DNA of 64,000 bases from CAZXFA01 sp964640085. Lineage in GTDB: Bacteria > Actinomycetota > UBA4738 > HRBIN12. The notes beneath the pieces are model-generated. The model was given only the letters and a program-made list of their open reading frames with translations. It was not told the origin of the DNA and did no database searches. The DNA lies in contig CAZXFA010000008.1 in NCBI GenBank assembly GCA_964640085.1, positions 1 through 64,000 of the forward strand. Reading direction: 5' to 3'. This document shows, piece after piece, positions 50,178 to 59,100 of the stretch. The position numbers and the translations under genes are program-made. Within the stretch, counting starts at the first letter, position 1. Every line of letters begins with the position of its first letter.

Positions 50178-52708
50178 CGGACGAAGGCAGCTTCCGACTG
50201 CCGCGGACCGTCGTCCCGCGGCGGTACGACGTGACGCTGGAGCCCGACCTGGAGGACGGGACCTTCGTCGGCTCCGAGGACGTCCACGTCCAGATCCTGG
50301 AACGGGTCGACGAGATCGTCCTGAACGCTGCGGACCTCGAGATCGACGGGGTCTGGCTGGTGGGCTCCGACGGCCGTCTCGAGCCCACGGAGGTGCGGCT
50401 GGACCACGAGACCGAACGGGCACACCTGCGCCTGCCCGCCCCGGCGGCCCCGGGTGCCTGGGTCCTGCATCTGGACTTCGTGGGCCGGCTCTCGGACCGG
50501 ATGCAGGGGTTCTACCGCTCGACCTACCGAGACGAGGCCAGCACGATCCGCACCATCGCGACGACGCAGTTCCAGTCGACCGACGCTCGCCGGGCGTTCC
50601 CGTGCTGGGACGAGCCGGATCTGAAGGCCGTCTTCGGCGTCACGATCGTGGCGTCCGAGGAACTGCTCGCGATCTCGAACGGCGCCGAGGTGGAGCGCGT
50701 GCCGGTCGGCCGGGGGAAGGTCCGCATCCGCTTCTCCGACACGATGCCGATGTCGACCTACCTGCTCGCGTTCGTCGTCGGACCGATGGAGGCGACCGGA
50801 CCGGTCGACGTGGACGGCGTGCCCATCCGGGTGGTCCACGTGCCCGGCAAGGGTCAGCTCACCTCGTTCGCGCTGGAGGTCGGCGCCTTCTGCTTGCGGT
50901 TCTTCGCCGACTACTACGGGATCGCGTATCCGGACCGGAAGATGGACCTCGTGGCGCTGCCCGACTTCCCCCAGGGCGCGATGGAGAACGTCGGGTGCGT
51001 GACCTTCCGCGACAACCTCCTCCTCGTCGACCCCGCGACCGCGACGCAGCCCGAGCTCGCGGCGGTGGCCGACGTGATCGCGCACGAGCTCGCGCACATG
51101 TGGTTCGGGGACCTGGTGACGATGCGCTGGTGGAACGGGATCTGGCTCAACGAGGCCTTCGCCACGCTCATGGAGGTCCTCGCGGTCGACGCCTACCGCC
51201 CCGACTGGGAGCGATGGACCCATTTCCTGCGCACCCGGGCGATCGCGTTCGAGGTGGACGCGCTCCACACCACGCGATCGATCGAGTACCCGGTGCACTC
51301 ACCGGACGATGCGGCCGGGATGTTCGACACCCTCACGTACACGAAGGGCGCCGCCGTCCTACGGATGCTCGAGCAGTATCTCGGACCGGATCGGTTCCGC
51401 GAGGGCATCCGCCGGTACCTGGCCGATCACCGGTTCGGCAACACCGAGACCCACGATCTCTGGGACGCCCTCGAGGCGGCCACGGGCGAGCCCGTCCGCC
51501 GGATCATGGACGGCTGGATCTGGCAGGGTGGCTACCCGATCGTGATCGCGGAGCTGATCGATGGGACGGCGCGACTCACGCAGCAGCGGTTCCTCCTGTC
51601 GGGGGGCCCCGAGCCGGGGGCCTGGGACGTCCCGCTGCTGATCCGACGGGACGAGCGTGTGGAGGCGGTGCTCGTCGAGCCGACGGGCACGACCGTCACG
51701 GTGACGGCGGATCGACCGCTGGTGGTCAACGCGGGCGCGCACGCCTTCGCCCGGGTCCGGTACGACGAGGCGCTGCTCCGACGCATCACCGATGCCCTCG
51801 TGGGGTTGTCGCCCGACGAGCGGACACAGCTGGTAGACGACCGATGGGCGGCGACCCTCTCGGGGCAGCTGTCCGCCGTTGCCTTCTGCCGGTTCACGGC
51901 ATCGTTCGCCGATGAGACCGAGATCTCGGTGTGGCAGGCGATCCTCCAGGGCCTCTCCTGGTGCGAACGGTTCCTGGAGGGGGGACCTCGGGAACGCCTC
52001 CGTACCTGGGTACGGGAGCTGCTCCGACCGGCGATCGACCGTATCGGGTGGGAGCCGGTGGCGGCCGAGCCCGACCTGGTGCGCGCCCTGCGGGGAACCC
52101 TGGTCGGCGCCCTGGGGGTCCTCGGGGGCGATCCGGAGGTCGAGGCGCTCGCGCGTGCGCTCGTGGACGAGGATCGGGCCGGGCGGCCCGCCGACCCCTC
52201 GCTGGTGGCGGCCGCAGTCACGGTGGTGGCGGCGTCGGGGAGCCCCGAGGATCACGAGCGGTACCTGGAGGCCCGTGGGTCCGCGCCGACGCCGCAGCAA
52301 CAGCTGCGGTACCTCTACGCCCTGGCCGACTTCCGGGACGCCGTGCTCCTCGAACGGACGGTCGCCCTCGTGCTCTCGGACGGGGTCCGACCGCAGAACG
52401 CGCCGCACCTGCTGGCCCGGGCGATCGCCAACCGCGATCACGGCGAGCGGGCGTGGCGGTTCGTGAAGGAGCACTGGGGCGAGATCGAGCGGCTGGTCGC
52501 ACCGTCCACCTTCGTCTACACCGTGGAGGGGCTCCGCTACCTCACCGAACCCGCGCAGGTCGAGGACGCCGCGACGTTCATGGCCGAGCATCCGATCCCC
52601 CAATCGACGCTCCAGGTGGAGCAGATCCTCGAGCGCCAGCGTGTGAACGCGGCCTTCCGCCTCCGTGCCGCTCCGGAGCTCGCGACGGCGTTCAGCCTGC
52701 CGGCGTAG
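50174..52708 (+). CDS. pepN: M1-family aminopeptidase (aminopeptidase N type)
   Basis: An 844-residue zinc metallopeptidase that removes N-terminal residues from peptides. The exopeptidase motif is GAMENVGCVTFRD, and the zinc site is H304-E-L-A-H308 with E327 (HELAHMWFGDL ... GIWLNEAFATL). The N-terminal beta domain opens FRLPRTVVPRRYDVTLEPDL, and the C-terminal 350 residues form the helical ERAP1-like cap. No signal peptide is seen, so it should be cytoplasmic. GTG 50174 overlaps the ilvE stop. Its last 17 bases overlap the 3' end of the convergent threonine dehydratase gene. Confidence 0.94.
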   Translation: MTDEGSFRLPRTVVPRRYDVTLEPDLEDGTFVGSEDVHVQILERVDEIVLNAADLEIDGVWLVGSDGRLEPTEVRLDHETERAHLRLPAPAAPGAWVLHLDFVGRLSDRMQGFYRSTYRDEASTIRTIATTQFQSTDARRAFPCWDEPDLKAVFGVTIVASEELLAISNGAEVERVPVGRGKVRIRFSDTMPMSTYLLAFVVGPMEATGPVDVDGVPIRVVHVPGKGQLTSFALEVGAFCLRFFADYYGIAYPDRKMDLVALPDFPQGAMENVGCVTFRDNLLLVDPATATQPELAAVADVIAHELAHMWFGDLVTMRWWNGIWLNEAFATLMEVLAVDAYRPDWERWTHFLRTRAIAFEVDALHTTRSIEYPVHSPDDAAGMFDTLTYTKGAAVLRMLEQYLGPDRFREGIRRYLADHRFGNTETHDLWDALEAATGEPVRRIMDGWIWQGGYPIVIAELIDGTARLTQQRFLLSGGPEPGAWDVPLLIRRDERVEAVLVEPTGTTVTVTADRPLVVNAGAHAFARVRYDEALLRRITDALVGLSPDERTQLVDDRWAATLSGQLSAVAFCRFTASFADETEISVWQAILQGLSWCERFLEGGPRERLRTWVRELLRPAIDRIGWEPVAAEPDLVRALRGTLVGALGVLGGDPEVEALARALVDEDRAGRPADPSLVAAAVTVVAASGSPEDHERYLEARGSAPTPQQQLRYLYALADFRDAVLLERTVALVLSDGVRPQNAPHLLARAIANRDHGERAWRFVKEHWGEIERLVAPSTFVYTVEGLRYLTEPAQVEDAATFMAEHPIPQSTLQVEQILERQRVNAAFRLRAAPELATAFSLPA

Positions 52709-53651
52709 GGTCCGCCAGGGACGCCGGGTCGGTGTTCCCCCCGCACACCAGCACCACCACTTGCTCCTCGGGCTCCGGCCGATACCCCCCGGACAGGAGG
52801 GCTGCGAAGGCGGCGGCGCCGCCGGGCTCGGCCAGCACCCGGACACGCTCCCAGAGCACCTCCTGGGCGCGCCGGATCGCCTCGTCGGTCACCAGCACGA
52901 CGTGCTCCACGAACCGCGAGGCGATCGCGAGAGCGATGTCGCCGGCCTGACGCGCTCCGAGGGAGTCGGCCGCGTAGCCGGCCACCTCGACCCGGACCGG
53001 GCGCCCCGCCCGGAGGGCCTCGGCCATGGTTGGGCAGCCGTCGGGCTCGACACCGACCACCCGCGTGGCGCCTTCGTACCAGCCGGCCACCCCGCCGATG
53101 AGCCCCCCGCCGCCGATCGCGACGAGCACCGTCTGGGCATCGGGGACCTGCTCGGACAGTTCGACGGCCACCGTCCCCTGTCCCGCGACCACCTCCGGCT
53201 GGTCGAACGCGTGGAGCAGCAGCGCCCCCGTCCGCGTGACCCGGTCCCGGCTCGCCTCGAGGGCCTCGTCGTAGTAGCCGGGGACGAGCCGGACCTCCGC
53301 CCCCTGATCTCGGATCCGCCGAGCCTTCACCGGTGGAGAGGTCTCGGGCACGAAGATCTCGGCAGGGTGCCCGAGCTCGCGGGCCGCGAACGCGACGGCC
53401 AGGCCGAAGTTGCCGCCCGAGGCGGCGATCACACCGGCGTCCGGCACGTCGGAGGACAGCAGCTTGTTGAAGGCGCCCCGCGGCTTGAACGATCCCGTGT
53501 GCTGGAGCAGCTCCAGCTTGAGCGTGAGCCGTCCGTCCACGCCGAAGGCCGCGGGCTCGAGCTCGACGACCGGCGTCCGACGGACCCTGGCGCCGATGCG
53601 ATCCCGGGCGGCCAGCACGTCGTCGCGCGTGATCGGTGATGAGGCCACCAT
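52692..53651 (-). CDS. Threonine/serine dehydratase (catabolic type, no ACT domain)
   Basis: A 319-residue fold-type II PLP enzyme that deaminates Thr to 2-oxobutanoate (or Ser to pyruvate). The PLP lysine lies in LKLELLQHTGSFKPRGAFNKL, the asparagine loop is ASGGNFGLAVAFAARELG, and the glycine-rich phosphate loop is LVAIGGGGLIGGVAGW. The C terminus ends without the regulatory domain of biosynthetic IlvA, so it is of the short, catabolic or racemase-like type. ATG 53651 is preferred because the longer upstream frame is not conserved. It is divergent from the aldehyde dehydrogenase gene. Confidence 0.9.
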   Translation of the reverse strand: MVASSPITRDDVLAARDRIGARVRRTPVVELEPAAFGVDGRLTLKLELLQHTGSFKPRGAFNKLLSSDVPDAGVIAASGGNFGLAVAFAARELGHPAEIFVPETSPPVKARRIRDQGAEVRLVPGYYDEALEASRDRVTRTGALLLHAFDQPEVVAGQGTVAVELSEQVPDAQTVLVAIGGGGLIGGVAGWYEGATRVVGVEPDGCPTMAEALRAGRPVRVEVAGYAADSLGARQAGDIALAIASRFVEHVVLVTDEAIRRAQEVLWERVRVLAEPGGAAAFAALLSGGYRPEPEEQVVVLVCGGNTDPASLADPTPAG

Positions 53652-53676
53652 GCGGTATCCAAGCACGTGGCGCGGC

Positions 53677-53706
53677 TTGACATCTTCCCTCGGGCGCCCA
53701 TACCGT
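53677..53706 (+). promoter_or_regulatory. Promoter TTGACA - 18 nt - TACCGT before the aldehyde dehydrogenase
   Basis: A consensus -35 (TTGACA, 53677-53682) and a -10 TACCGT (53701-53706), 18 nt apart. The predicted leader is about 57 nt and holds a GAGGAGGG ribosome site. Confidence 0.65.
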
Positions 53707-53769
53707 TCGGCACCGAACGACCGGTGGGGGACGACCGGCGACCCCCGACGACCCGTTGCGAGGAGGGCG

Positions 53770-55233
53770 GTGACGGCGACGGGCGGTACCGCCGTGGTCG
53801 AGGGCGTGGAGGTCTCGACCCTGCACGCGATCGGCGGCGAGCGCGTGGCGTCCGGCGACGTCTTCCCGGACGTCTCGCCGATCGACGAGCAGACCCTCGC
53901 GGAGGTGGCGCGCGGGGGCCTGGACGAGGTGGCCCGGGCGGTCGCCGCCGCCAAGGACGCGTTCGCGGCGTGGGGGGGCGCGCCCCCAGAGCTGCGGGCG
54001 GAGGTCCTCCTCCGGATCGCCGACCTGATCGAGGAGCGTGTCCCCCTGCTGGCCTCGGTGGAGACGCGGGACAACGGCTCCACGCTGCGCTCGATGCGCG
54101 ACTCGGTGATGCCGCGGGTCGCGCGGAACTTCCGGTTCTTCGCCGACCAGCTCCTCCGTCTCGGACGGCGGGAGACCAATTACGAGCGCTTCCGCGAGAT
54201 CGTCTCCTGGGATCCGGCCGGCGTCGCCGCGGTGATCACGCCCTGGAACGCCCCGTTGATGCTGGCGAGCTGGCGGTTCGCGCCGGCGCTCGCGGCGGGC
54301 AACACGGTGGTGCTCAAGCCGCCGGAGTGGGCCCCGCTCACCGCCTCGATGTTCGCGGACATCGCGCGCGACGCCGGGTTGCCCGACGGGGCCTTCAACG
54401 TCGTGCAGGGGATCGGCGAGGAGGCGGGCGCCGCGCTCGTCGCGCACCCCGACGTGGCGAGGATCGCGTTCACCGGGTCGGTGGAGACCGGCCGGTCGGT
54501 GGCGGCCGCGGCCGGCCGGAACCTGACGCCGGTCTCGCTGGAGCTCGGTGGCAAGTCGCCCTTCGTCGCGTTCGCCGACGCCGATCTGGACGCCGTCGTG
54601 AAGCAGGCCGTGAACCAGTACGACAACGCCGGCCAGGTGTGTCTGGCCGGGACACGTGTGCTGGTCGACGGATCGGTCTACGAGGCGTTCCTCGAGCGCT
54701 TCCTCCGGGCCGTCCGGACGCTGCGGCAGGGCGATCCCCGGCGGGACGAGACGGACATCGGCCCGCAGATCACGCGAGAGCACTTCGAGCGGGTGGATGG
54801 GTTCGTGCGCCGCGCGAAGGAGGCGGGGGCGAGGCCGTTGATCGGCGGGGGAGCGAACGAGGAGCTCGGCGGCCTGTACTACCGGCCGACGCTGTTCGTG
54901 GACGTGCCCGCGGGGGCCGAGGTCCTGCGCCAGGAGGTCTTCGGCCCAGTCCTGACCCTCCAGCCTTTCCGGGACGAGGAGGAGGCCATCGCGCTCGCCA
55001 ACGACACCGACTACGGCCTGGCCGCCATCGTGTACACGGGTGACCGCGAGCGCGCCGAGCGCGTCTCTGCCTCCTTGGTCGCGGGCACGGTCTGGGTCAA
55101 CTGCTTCTTCGTGCGCGACCTCGCGGCGCCCTTCGGCGGCTCGAGGAACTCGGGGATCGGGCGCGAGGGAGGGATGTGGAGCTTCGACTTCCACGCGGAC
55201 GTGAAGAACGTGTGCATGGCCCCCTGGGAGTGA
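53770..55233 (+). CDS. Aldehyde dehydrogenase, HpaE-like
   Basis: A 487-residue NAD(P)-dependent aldehyde dehydrogenase. Catalytic residues: E258 in LELGGKSPFVAF and C291 in AGQVCLAGTRVLV; the cofactor region is ITPWNAPLMLASWRFAPALAAG and FTGSVETGRSVA. Substrate-side features resemble hydroxymuconic semialdehyde dehydrogenases, and the coupled next gene is an extradiol ring-cleavage dioxygenase of the homoprotocatechuate type, so oxidation of a ring-cleavage semialdehyde is the best guess. GTG 53770 has GCGAGGAGGG just upstream; upstream in-frame sequence overlaps the promoter and is not conserved. Confidence 0.9.
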   Translation: MTATGGTAVVEGVEVSTLHAIGGERVASGDVFPDVSPIDEQTLAEVARGGLDEVARAVAAAKDAFAAWGGAPPELRAEVLLRIADLIEERVPLLASVETRDNGSTLRSMRDSVMPRVARNFRFFADQLLRLGRRETNYERFREIVSWDPAGVAAVITPWNAPLMLASWRFAPALAAGNTVVLKPPEWAPLTASMFADIARDAGLPDGAFNVVQGIGEEAGAALVAHPDVARIAFTGSVETGRSVAAAAGRNLTPVSLELGGKSPFVAFADADLDAVVKQAVNQYDNAGQVCLAGTRVLVDGSVYEAFLERFLRAVRTLRQGDPRRDETDIGPQITREHFERVDGFVRRAKEAGARPLIGGGANEELGGLYYRPTLFVDVPAGAEVLRQEVFGPVLTLQPFRDEEEAIALANDTDYGLAAIVYTGDRERAERVSASLVAGTVWVNCFFVRDLAAPFGGSRNSGIGREGGMWSFDFHADVKNVCMAPWE

Positions 55234-55250
55234 TGGAGGAGGGATCGGGG

Positions 55251-56135
55251 ATGGGAGAGATCGTCGGCGCGGCGCTCGTGGCGCACGTCCCCACGATCAT
55301 GCTGCCGGAGGAGGTTCGGCTCGAGATCAACGAGGGGAAGGAGATCACGCTGGTCCCGGGGCTGCACCGGATGAAGGCCGAGTGCCTGGACCGGCTGGAG
55401 CCCGACACCGTGGTCGTGTTCGACACGCACTGGGAGTCCACGTTCGAGCACATCGTGACGTCTCACGAGCGTCGGAAGGGGAGGTTCACGAGCCACGAGC
55501 TGCCGCGGGGCATGAGGCAGATCCCCTACGACATGCCGGGGGATCCGGAGCTCGCCGGACTGATCGCCGCCCAGGCCGAAGGTCGGGACGACTGTTGGAT
55601 CCTCGCGTGCGACGACCCGTACCTGCCGATCTTCTACGGCACGGTGAACATCTGGACCTTCCTCGGCGATCCGCGGACGAGATGGATCAGCATCGCGATC
55701 AACCAGACCTGCGGAACGGACGACTTCCTCCTCTTCGGGGAGCTGATCGGGCGGGCCGTCGCGCAGAGCGATCGGCGGGTGGTCCTGCTCGCGTCCGGCG
55801 GGATGACCCACCGGTTCTTCAACTTCAAGGAGCTGCGTCGGCGCGAGAGCCAGAAGGCGCCGGACAACATCTACAAGCCCGAGTACTACGAGGCGGACAT
55901 GAAGGTCCTCGGCATGCTGGAGGAGGGTAACCACGGTGGGGTGATCGACCACATGCCCGAGTACCGAAGGGCCTCCCCCGAGGGTCATTTCGGTCACTAC
56001 CTGATGATGGCTGCTGCACTCGGCGGGCGTGCGTGTACCGCGCCGGGCAAGCGGTTCAGTGAGTACGAGGCCTCGGTCGGCACGGGGCAGGTGCACGTGT
56101 GGTTCGAGCGGCCCCAGGGGGGCTGGACCGGCTGA
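55251..56135 (+). CDS. Class III extradiol dioxygenase, homoprotocatechuate 2,3-dioxygenase-like
   Basis: A 294-residue LigB-type non-haem iron enzyme that cleaves catechol rings next to the diol. The pattern matches HpaD/HpcB: VAHVPTIMLPEE, DTVVVFDTHWES, GRFTSHELPRGMRQIPYDM, VVLLASGGMTHRFFNF, DHMPEYRRASPEGHFGHY and the ending GTGQVHVWF. Metal ligands should be the His in HVPT, the His in FDTHW and the Glu in the SPEGHF region. ATG 55251 has GGAGGAGGG upstream; the ATG at 55233 (six residues longer) overlaps the preceding stop and is an alternative. Ring substrate not certain; 3,4-dihydroxyphenylacetate is suggested by family. Confidence 0.85.
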   Translation: MGEIVGAALVAHVPTIMLPEEVRLEINEGKEITLVPGLHRMKAECLDRLEPDTVVVFDTHWESTFEHIVTSHERRKGRFTSHELPRGMRQIPYDMPGDPELAGLIAAQAEGRDDCWILACDDPYLPIFYGTVNIWTFLGDPRTRWISIAINQTCGTDDFLLFGELIGRAVAQSDRRVVLLASGGMTHRFFNFKELRRRESQKAPDNIYKPEYYEADMKVLGMLEEGNHGGVIDHMPEYRRASPEGHFGHYLMMAAALGGRACTAPGKRFSEYEASVGTGQVHVWFERPQGGWTG

Positions 56136-56175
56136 TAGGCGGGCCTGGGGGGAGCGCAGAGGGGCGGCTTGGGCG

Positions 56176-56181
56176 TACCAT
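56176..56181 (+). promoter_or_regulatory. Candidate -10 element (TACCAT) of the liv operon
   Basis: TACCAT lies 60 nt before the ATG; the leader has a GGAGGGGAGG ribosome site. Confidence 0.4.
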
Positions 56182-56241
56182 CGCGTCCCCGCCCGGTGGA
56201 GCGCGCTCGAGGGGGAACGCGGGGCAGGAGGGGAGGTAGCG

Positions 56242-57492
56242 ATGCTCAGGTCACGCTGGTTGGGGTTGCTGGTGGTCGGCGCGCTGCTGCTCGCCGCATG
56301 CAACGGAGGGGACGAGGACGGCACCGGCGTCACGGGCGCCACCGGCGACGGCGAGGGCCAGGCAGGGACCGCCGATCTCCCGCTCGACGACTGGCTGGCG
56401 GCCGATCTCGGTGCCTGCGCGGAGGCGCCCACCGGCGACCCGCTCCGGATCGGCTACGCGGCCGATCTGTCCGAGCTGGGCGGGTTCGCGGACGTTCCGG
56501 GGACCGAGGCCGCCGAGTTCATGGCGGAGCTGATCAACTGCGCGGGCGGCGTCGAGGGCACGCCGGTCGAGATCGTGGTCCAGGACATCCAGGGCGACCC
56601 CGAGGTCACGCAGCGGGCCGCCCAAGACCTGCTCGACGCGGGGGTCCACGCGATCCTGGGACCGCCGTTCGCCGACTTCGGGCTCCCGCTGCTCCAGGTG
56701 GTGGGCGGGCAGGTCCCGGTGCTGTTCGTTGCCTCGACCGAGCCCACGCTCCCCAACGCGGACCAGCTGTCGTTCCTGGTCCCGTTCGACGACACCGCGC
56801 AGGCGACGGTGGCCGCGGAGTTCGCGATCGAGCAGGGGCTCGAAACCGCGGTGACGTTCAGCTCGCCCGGTCCCTACTTCGGCTTCAACCCGGAGGTCTT
56901 CACCCAGGTGTTCGAGGAGAACGGCGGACAGGTGGTCGCCGACTACACGTTCTCGCTGGAGGACACGGACTTCTCCACCCAGGTGAACGACCTGGCGAAC
57001 CTGTCGGAGACCCCCGAAGTTCTGTATACGGCGATGATCACCCCGCAGCTCGGCCCGCTGCTCGGGCAGATCCACGGGGCAGGCATCGACCTGGAGCTGA
57101 TCGGTGCGGACTCGTTCGATGCGACGCGCGTGTGGGACCTCGGCGCGGACGCGGAGGGTGCGTACTATACGACCCACGCGTTCCCCGAACCCGGTAGCCC
57201 GACGGAGGCATTCCTCTCGGGCTTCGAGGCCGCCCAGGGTCGGCCGCTGGAGACCGTTTCGTTCGGTGCCTTGGCCGCAGACGCGGTGATCCTCGTCGCC
57301 GACGCGTACGTGCGCAGCGGGATGGAGCTGGACCCGCTGGCGATCGGGGAGGCGCTGCGATCGGCCGAGGGCGTGCAGGTGATCACGGGTACGGTGTCGT
57401 ACGCGGGTACGAACGGTGTGCCCAGGAAGCCCGTCTACGTCCACCAGGTCGTGAACGGCGAGCCCACGCTGGCCGAGACGTTCGAGCCCTGA
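56242..57492 (+). CDS. Branched-chain amino acid-type ABC transporter substrate-binding lipoprotein
   Basis: A 416-residue periplasmic-binding-protein-like lipoprotein of the LivK/Leu-Ile-Val family. The signal ends in LLVVGALLLAACNGG, a good lipobox with Cys20. A Gly/Thr/Asp-rich linker (GTGVTGATGDGEG) follows, and the ligand domain has LRIGYAADLSELGG and AAEFMAELINCAGGVEG. The ligand may be an amino acid or, as in several relatives near ring-cleavage genes, an aromatic acid. ATG 56242 has a strong ribosome site. ATPase, permease and permease-ATPase genes follow. Confidence 0.88.
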   Translation: MLRSRWLGLLVVGALLLAACNGGDEDGTGVTGATGDGEGQAGTADLPLDDWLAADLGACAEAPTGDPLRIGYAADLSELGGFADVPGTEAAEFMAELINCAGGVEGTPVEIVVQDIQGDPEVTQRAAQDLLDAGVHAILGPPFADFGLPLLQVVGGQVPVLFVASTEPTLPNADQLSFLVPFDDTAQATVAAEFAIEQGLETAVTFSSPGPYFGFNPEVFTQVFEENGGQVVADYTFSLEDTDFSTQVNDLANLSETPEVLYTAMITPQLGPLLGQIHGAGIDLELIGADSFDATRVWDLGADAEGAYYTTHAFPEPGSPTEAFLSGFEAAQGRPLETVSFGALAADAVILVADAYVRSGMELDPLAIGEALRSAEGVQVITGTVSYAGTNGVPRKPVYVHQVVNGEPTLAETFEP

Positions 57493-57508
57493 GGCCTCGG
57501 GGGCCCGC

Positions 57509-58216
57509 GTGCTGGCGGTCGATGGACTCTCCACCCGGTACGGCTCCATCACCGCCATCCGCGATGTCTCGCTGCGCGTGGCCGAAGGCGAGATCGTCGG
57601 GCTGATCGGGCCGAACGGGGCGGGCAAGAGCACGCTGTTGAACACGATGGTGGGGCTGCTCCGCCCCTCGGCGGGGCGCGTCGCGTTCGATGGCCGGGAC
57701 GTGACCGGGTGGCCGCCGGACCGCATGCTGCGTCGAGGCGTTTCCCTCGTGCCGGAGCGGCGTCGCCTCTTCGCCGACCTGACGGTGCTGGAGAACCTCC
57801 TCGTGGCCGGGATCACGACCACGGCGGCCGAGCGGCGACGCCGGCTCGAGGAGGTGGTGCAGCTGTTCCCCGTCCTCGAGCGCCGGCGGATGGTCCCCGC
57901 GGGCTACCTCTCGGGGGGCGAGGCGCAACAGCTCGCGATCGCGCGTGCCCTGATGAGCGGACCTCGCCTCCTGCTGATGGACGAGCCGACGCTGGGCCTC
58001 GCGCCCAGCCTGGTGGGCCTCGTGTTCGAGCTGGTGACGCGGTTGCGTGAGGAGGGGCACACGGTGCTCGTCGTCGAGCAGAACGCCCGGCAGCTCCTGG
58101 GGGTCGCCGATCGCGCCTACCTGATGCGGACCGGGACGATCGTCGCCGAGGGGACGGGGCGCGAGCTGCTCGACCGGCACGACCTGTTCGAGGTCTACCT
58201 GGGGGTCGAGGGGTGA
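57509..58216 (+). CDS. livF: Branched-chain amino acid-type ABC transporter ATP-binding protein (LivF)
   Basis: A 235-residue ATPase: Walker A LIGPNGAGKSTLL, Q-loop region VSLVPERRRLFADLTVLENL (typical LivF 'VPEGR' variant), signature YLSGGEAQQLAIARAL, Walker B LLLMDEPTLGLAP, H-loop VVEQN (LivF has Gln-Asn here rather than His-Asp). All motifs of a functional LivF are present. GTG 57509 is 16 nt after the binding protein gene, and the permease start overlaps its stop. Confidence 0.92.
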   Translation: MLAVDGLSTRYGSITAIRDVSLRVAEGEIVGLIGPNGAGKSTLLNTMVGLLRPSAGRVAFDGRDVTGWPPDRMLRRGVSLVPERRRLFADLTVLENLLVAGITTTAAERRRRLEEVVQLFPVLERRRMVPAGYLSGGEAQQLAIARALMSGPRLLLMDEPTLGLAPSLVGLVFELVTRLREEGHTVLVVEQNARQLLGVADRAYLMRTGTIVAEGTGRELLDRHDLFEVYLGVEG

Positions 58217-59100
58217 CCCAGCTCCTGCAGAACCTCGTCGACGGCCTCGGGCAGGGGAGCATCTTCGCACTGCTCGCGTTGGGTCTCGCGCTGATCTTCG
58301 GCGTGATGCACCTGCTCAACTTCGCGCACGGCGAGCTGATCACGGTCTCCTCGTACGCCGCCTACGCCCTGGCGTCGCGGGGCGCGGGCTGGGAGACGGT
58401 CGCCCTGGCGGTGGTCGCGACCTCCGTCCTGACGGCGGTAGCGATCGAGTTCCTCGCCTTCCGATGGGTCCGAGGCGCGAGCGAGTTCACGATGCTGCTG
58501 ACCTCCTTCGGCGTGCACTTCGTCGTCGCCGCGCTGTTCGTGATGTACGTATCGCCGAGACCCCTGAACATCCCGAAGCCGGGATGGATCTTCGACACGG
58601 TTAGGATCGGCGGGATCGCGCTCGAGGTCGTCGACCTGGCGACGATCGCCGCGACGATCCTCACCCTCGGCGCGACGAGCTGGCTGCTGCGCAAGACCCT
58701 GTTCGGCATCGCGCTGCGGGCCGCGGCCGAGGACTTCGACGCCGCCCGGATCATGGGCGTGCGATCCAACCGGGTGATCCGCGGGGCGTTCGCCCTCTCG
58801 GGCGTCCTCGCCGGCGTGGCCGGGATCTTCTGGTTGATGCGCACGGGCACCGCCGCACCGACGGAGGGGCTCACGCCGCTGCTGTTCGGGGTGATCGCGG
58901 CGATCGTCGGTGGCCTCGGGAGCCTGGGTGGCGCCGTGCTGGGTGGGCTCGCGCTCGGCCTCACCCAGGTGTTCCTGCGGGCGTGGCTCCCCCCGGACGT
59001 GTCCGGGCTGACCGAGGGGCTGATCTTCGTGCTGATCGGCGTCCTGTTCATCCTGCGACCGCAGGGGTTCGTCACGGTCCATCGGGCCGAGCGCGTCTGA
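58213..59100 (+). CDS. livH: Branched-chain amino acid-type ABC transporter permease (LivH)
   Basis: A 295-residue permease with about eight helices. The LivH signature is QNLVDGLGQGSIFALLALGLALIFGVMHLLNFAHGE, here read in two pieces, and the coupling region FGIALRAAAEDFDAARIMGV followed by VRSNRVIRGAFALSGVLAG (the EAA-type loop) is intact. GTG 58213 overlaps livF, and the LivM-LivG fusion starts at the last base of its stop. Together these genes make a LIV-type importer. Confidence 0.93.
   Translation: MTQLLQNLVDGLGQGSIFALLALGLALIFGVMHLLNFAHGELITVSSYAAYALASRGAGWETVALAVVATSVLTAVAIEFLAFRWVRGASEFTMLLTSFGVHFVVAALFVMYVSPRPLNIPKPGWIFDTVRIGGIALEVVDLATIAATILTLGATSWLLRKTLFGIALRAAAEDFDAARIMGVRSNRVIRGAFALSGVLAGVAGIFWLMRTGTAAPTEGLTPLLFGVIAAIVGGLGSLGGAVLGGLALGLTQVFLRAWLPPDVSGLTEGLIFVLIGVLFILRPQGFVTVHRAERV

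Noticed and set aside
53700..55043. A 458-residue alternate-frame open reading frame over the aldehyde dehydrogenase
   Set aside because: It is Arg/Gly/Ala low complexity and fully overlaps a gene with all catalytic residues in place.
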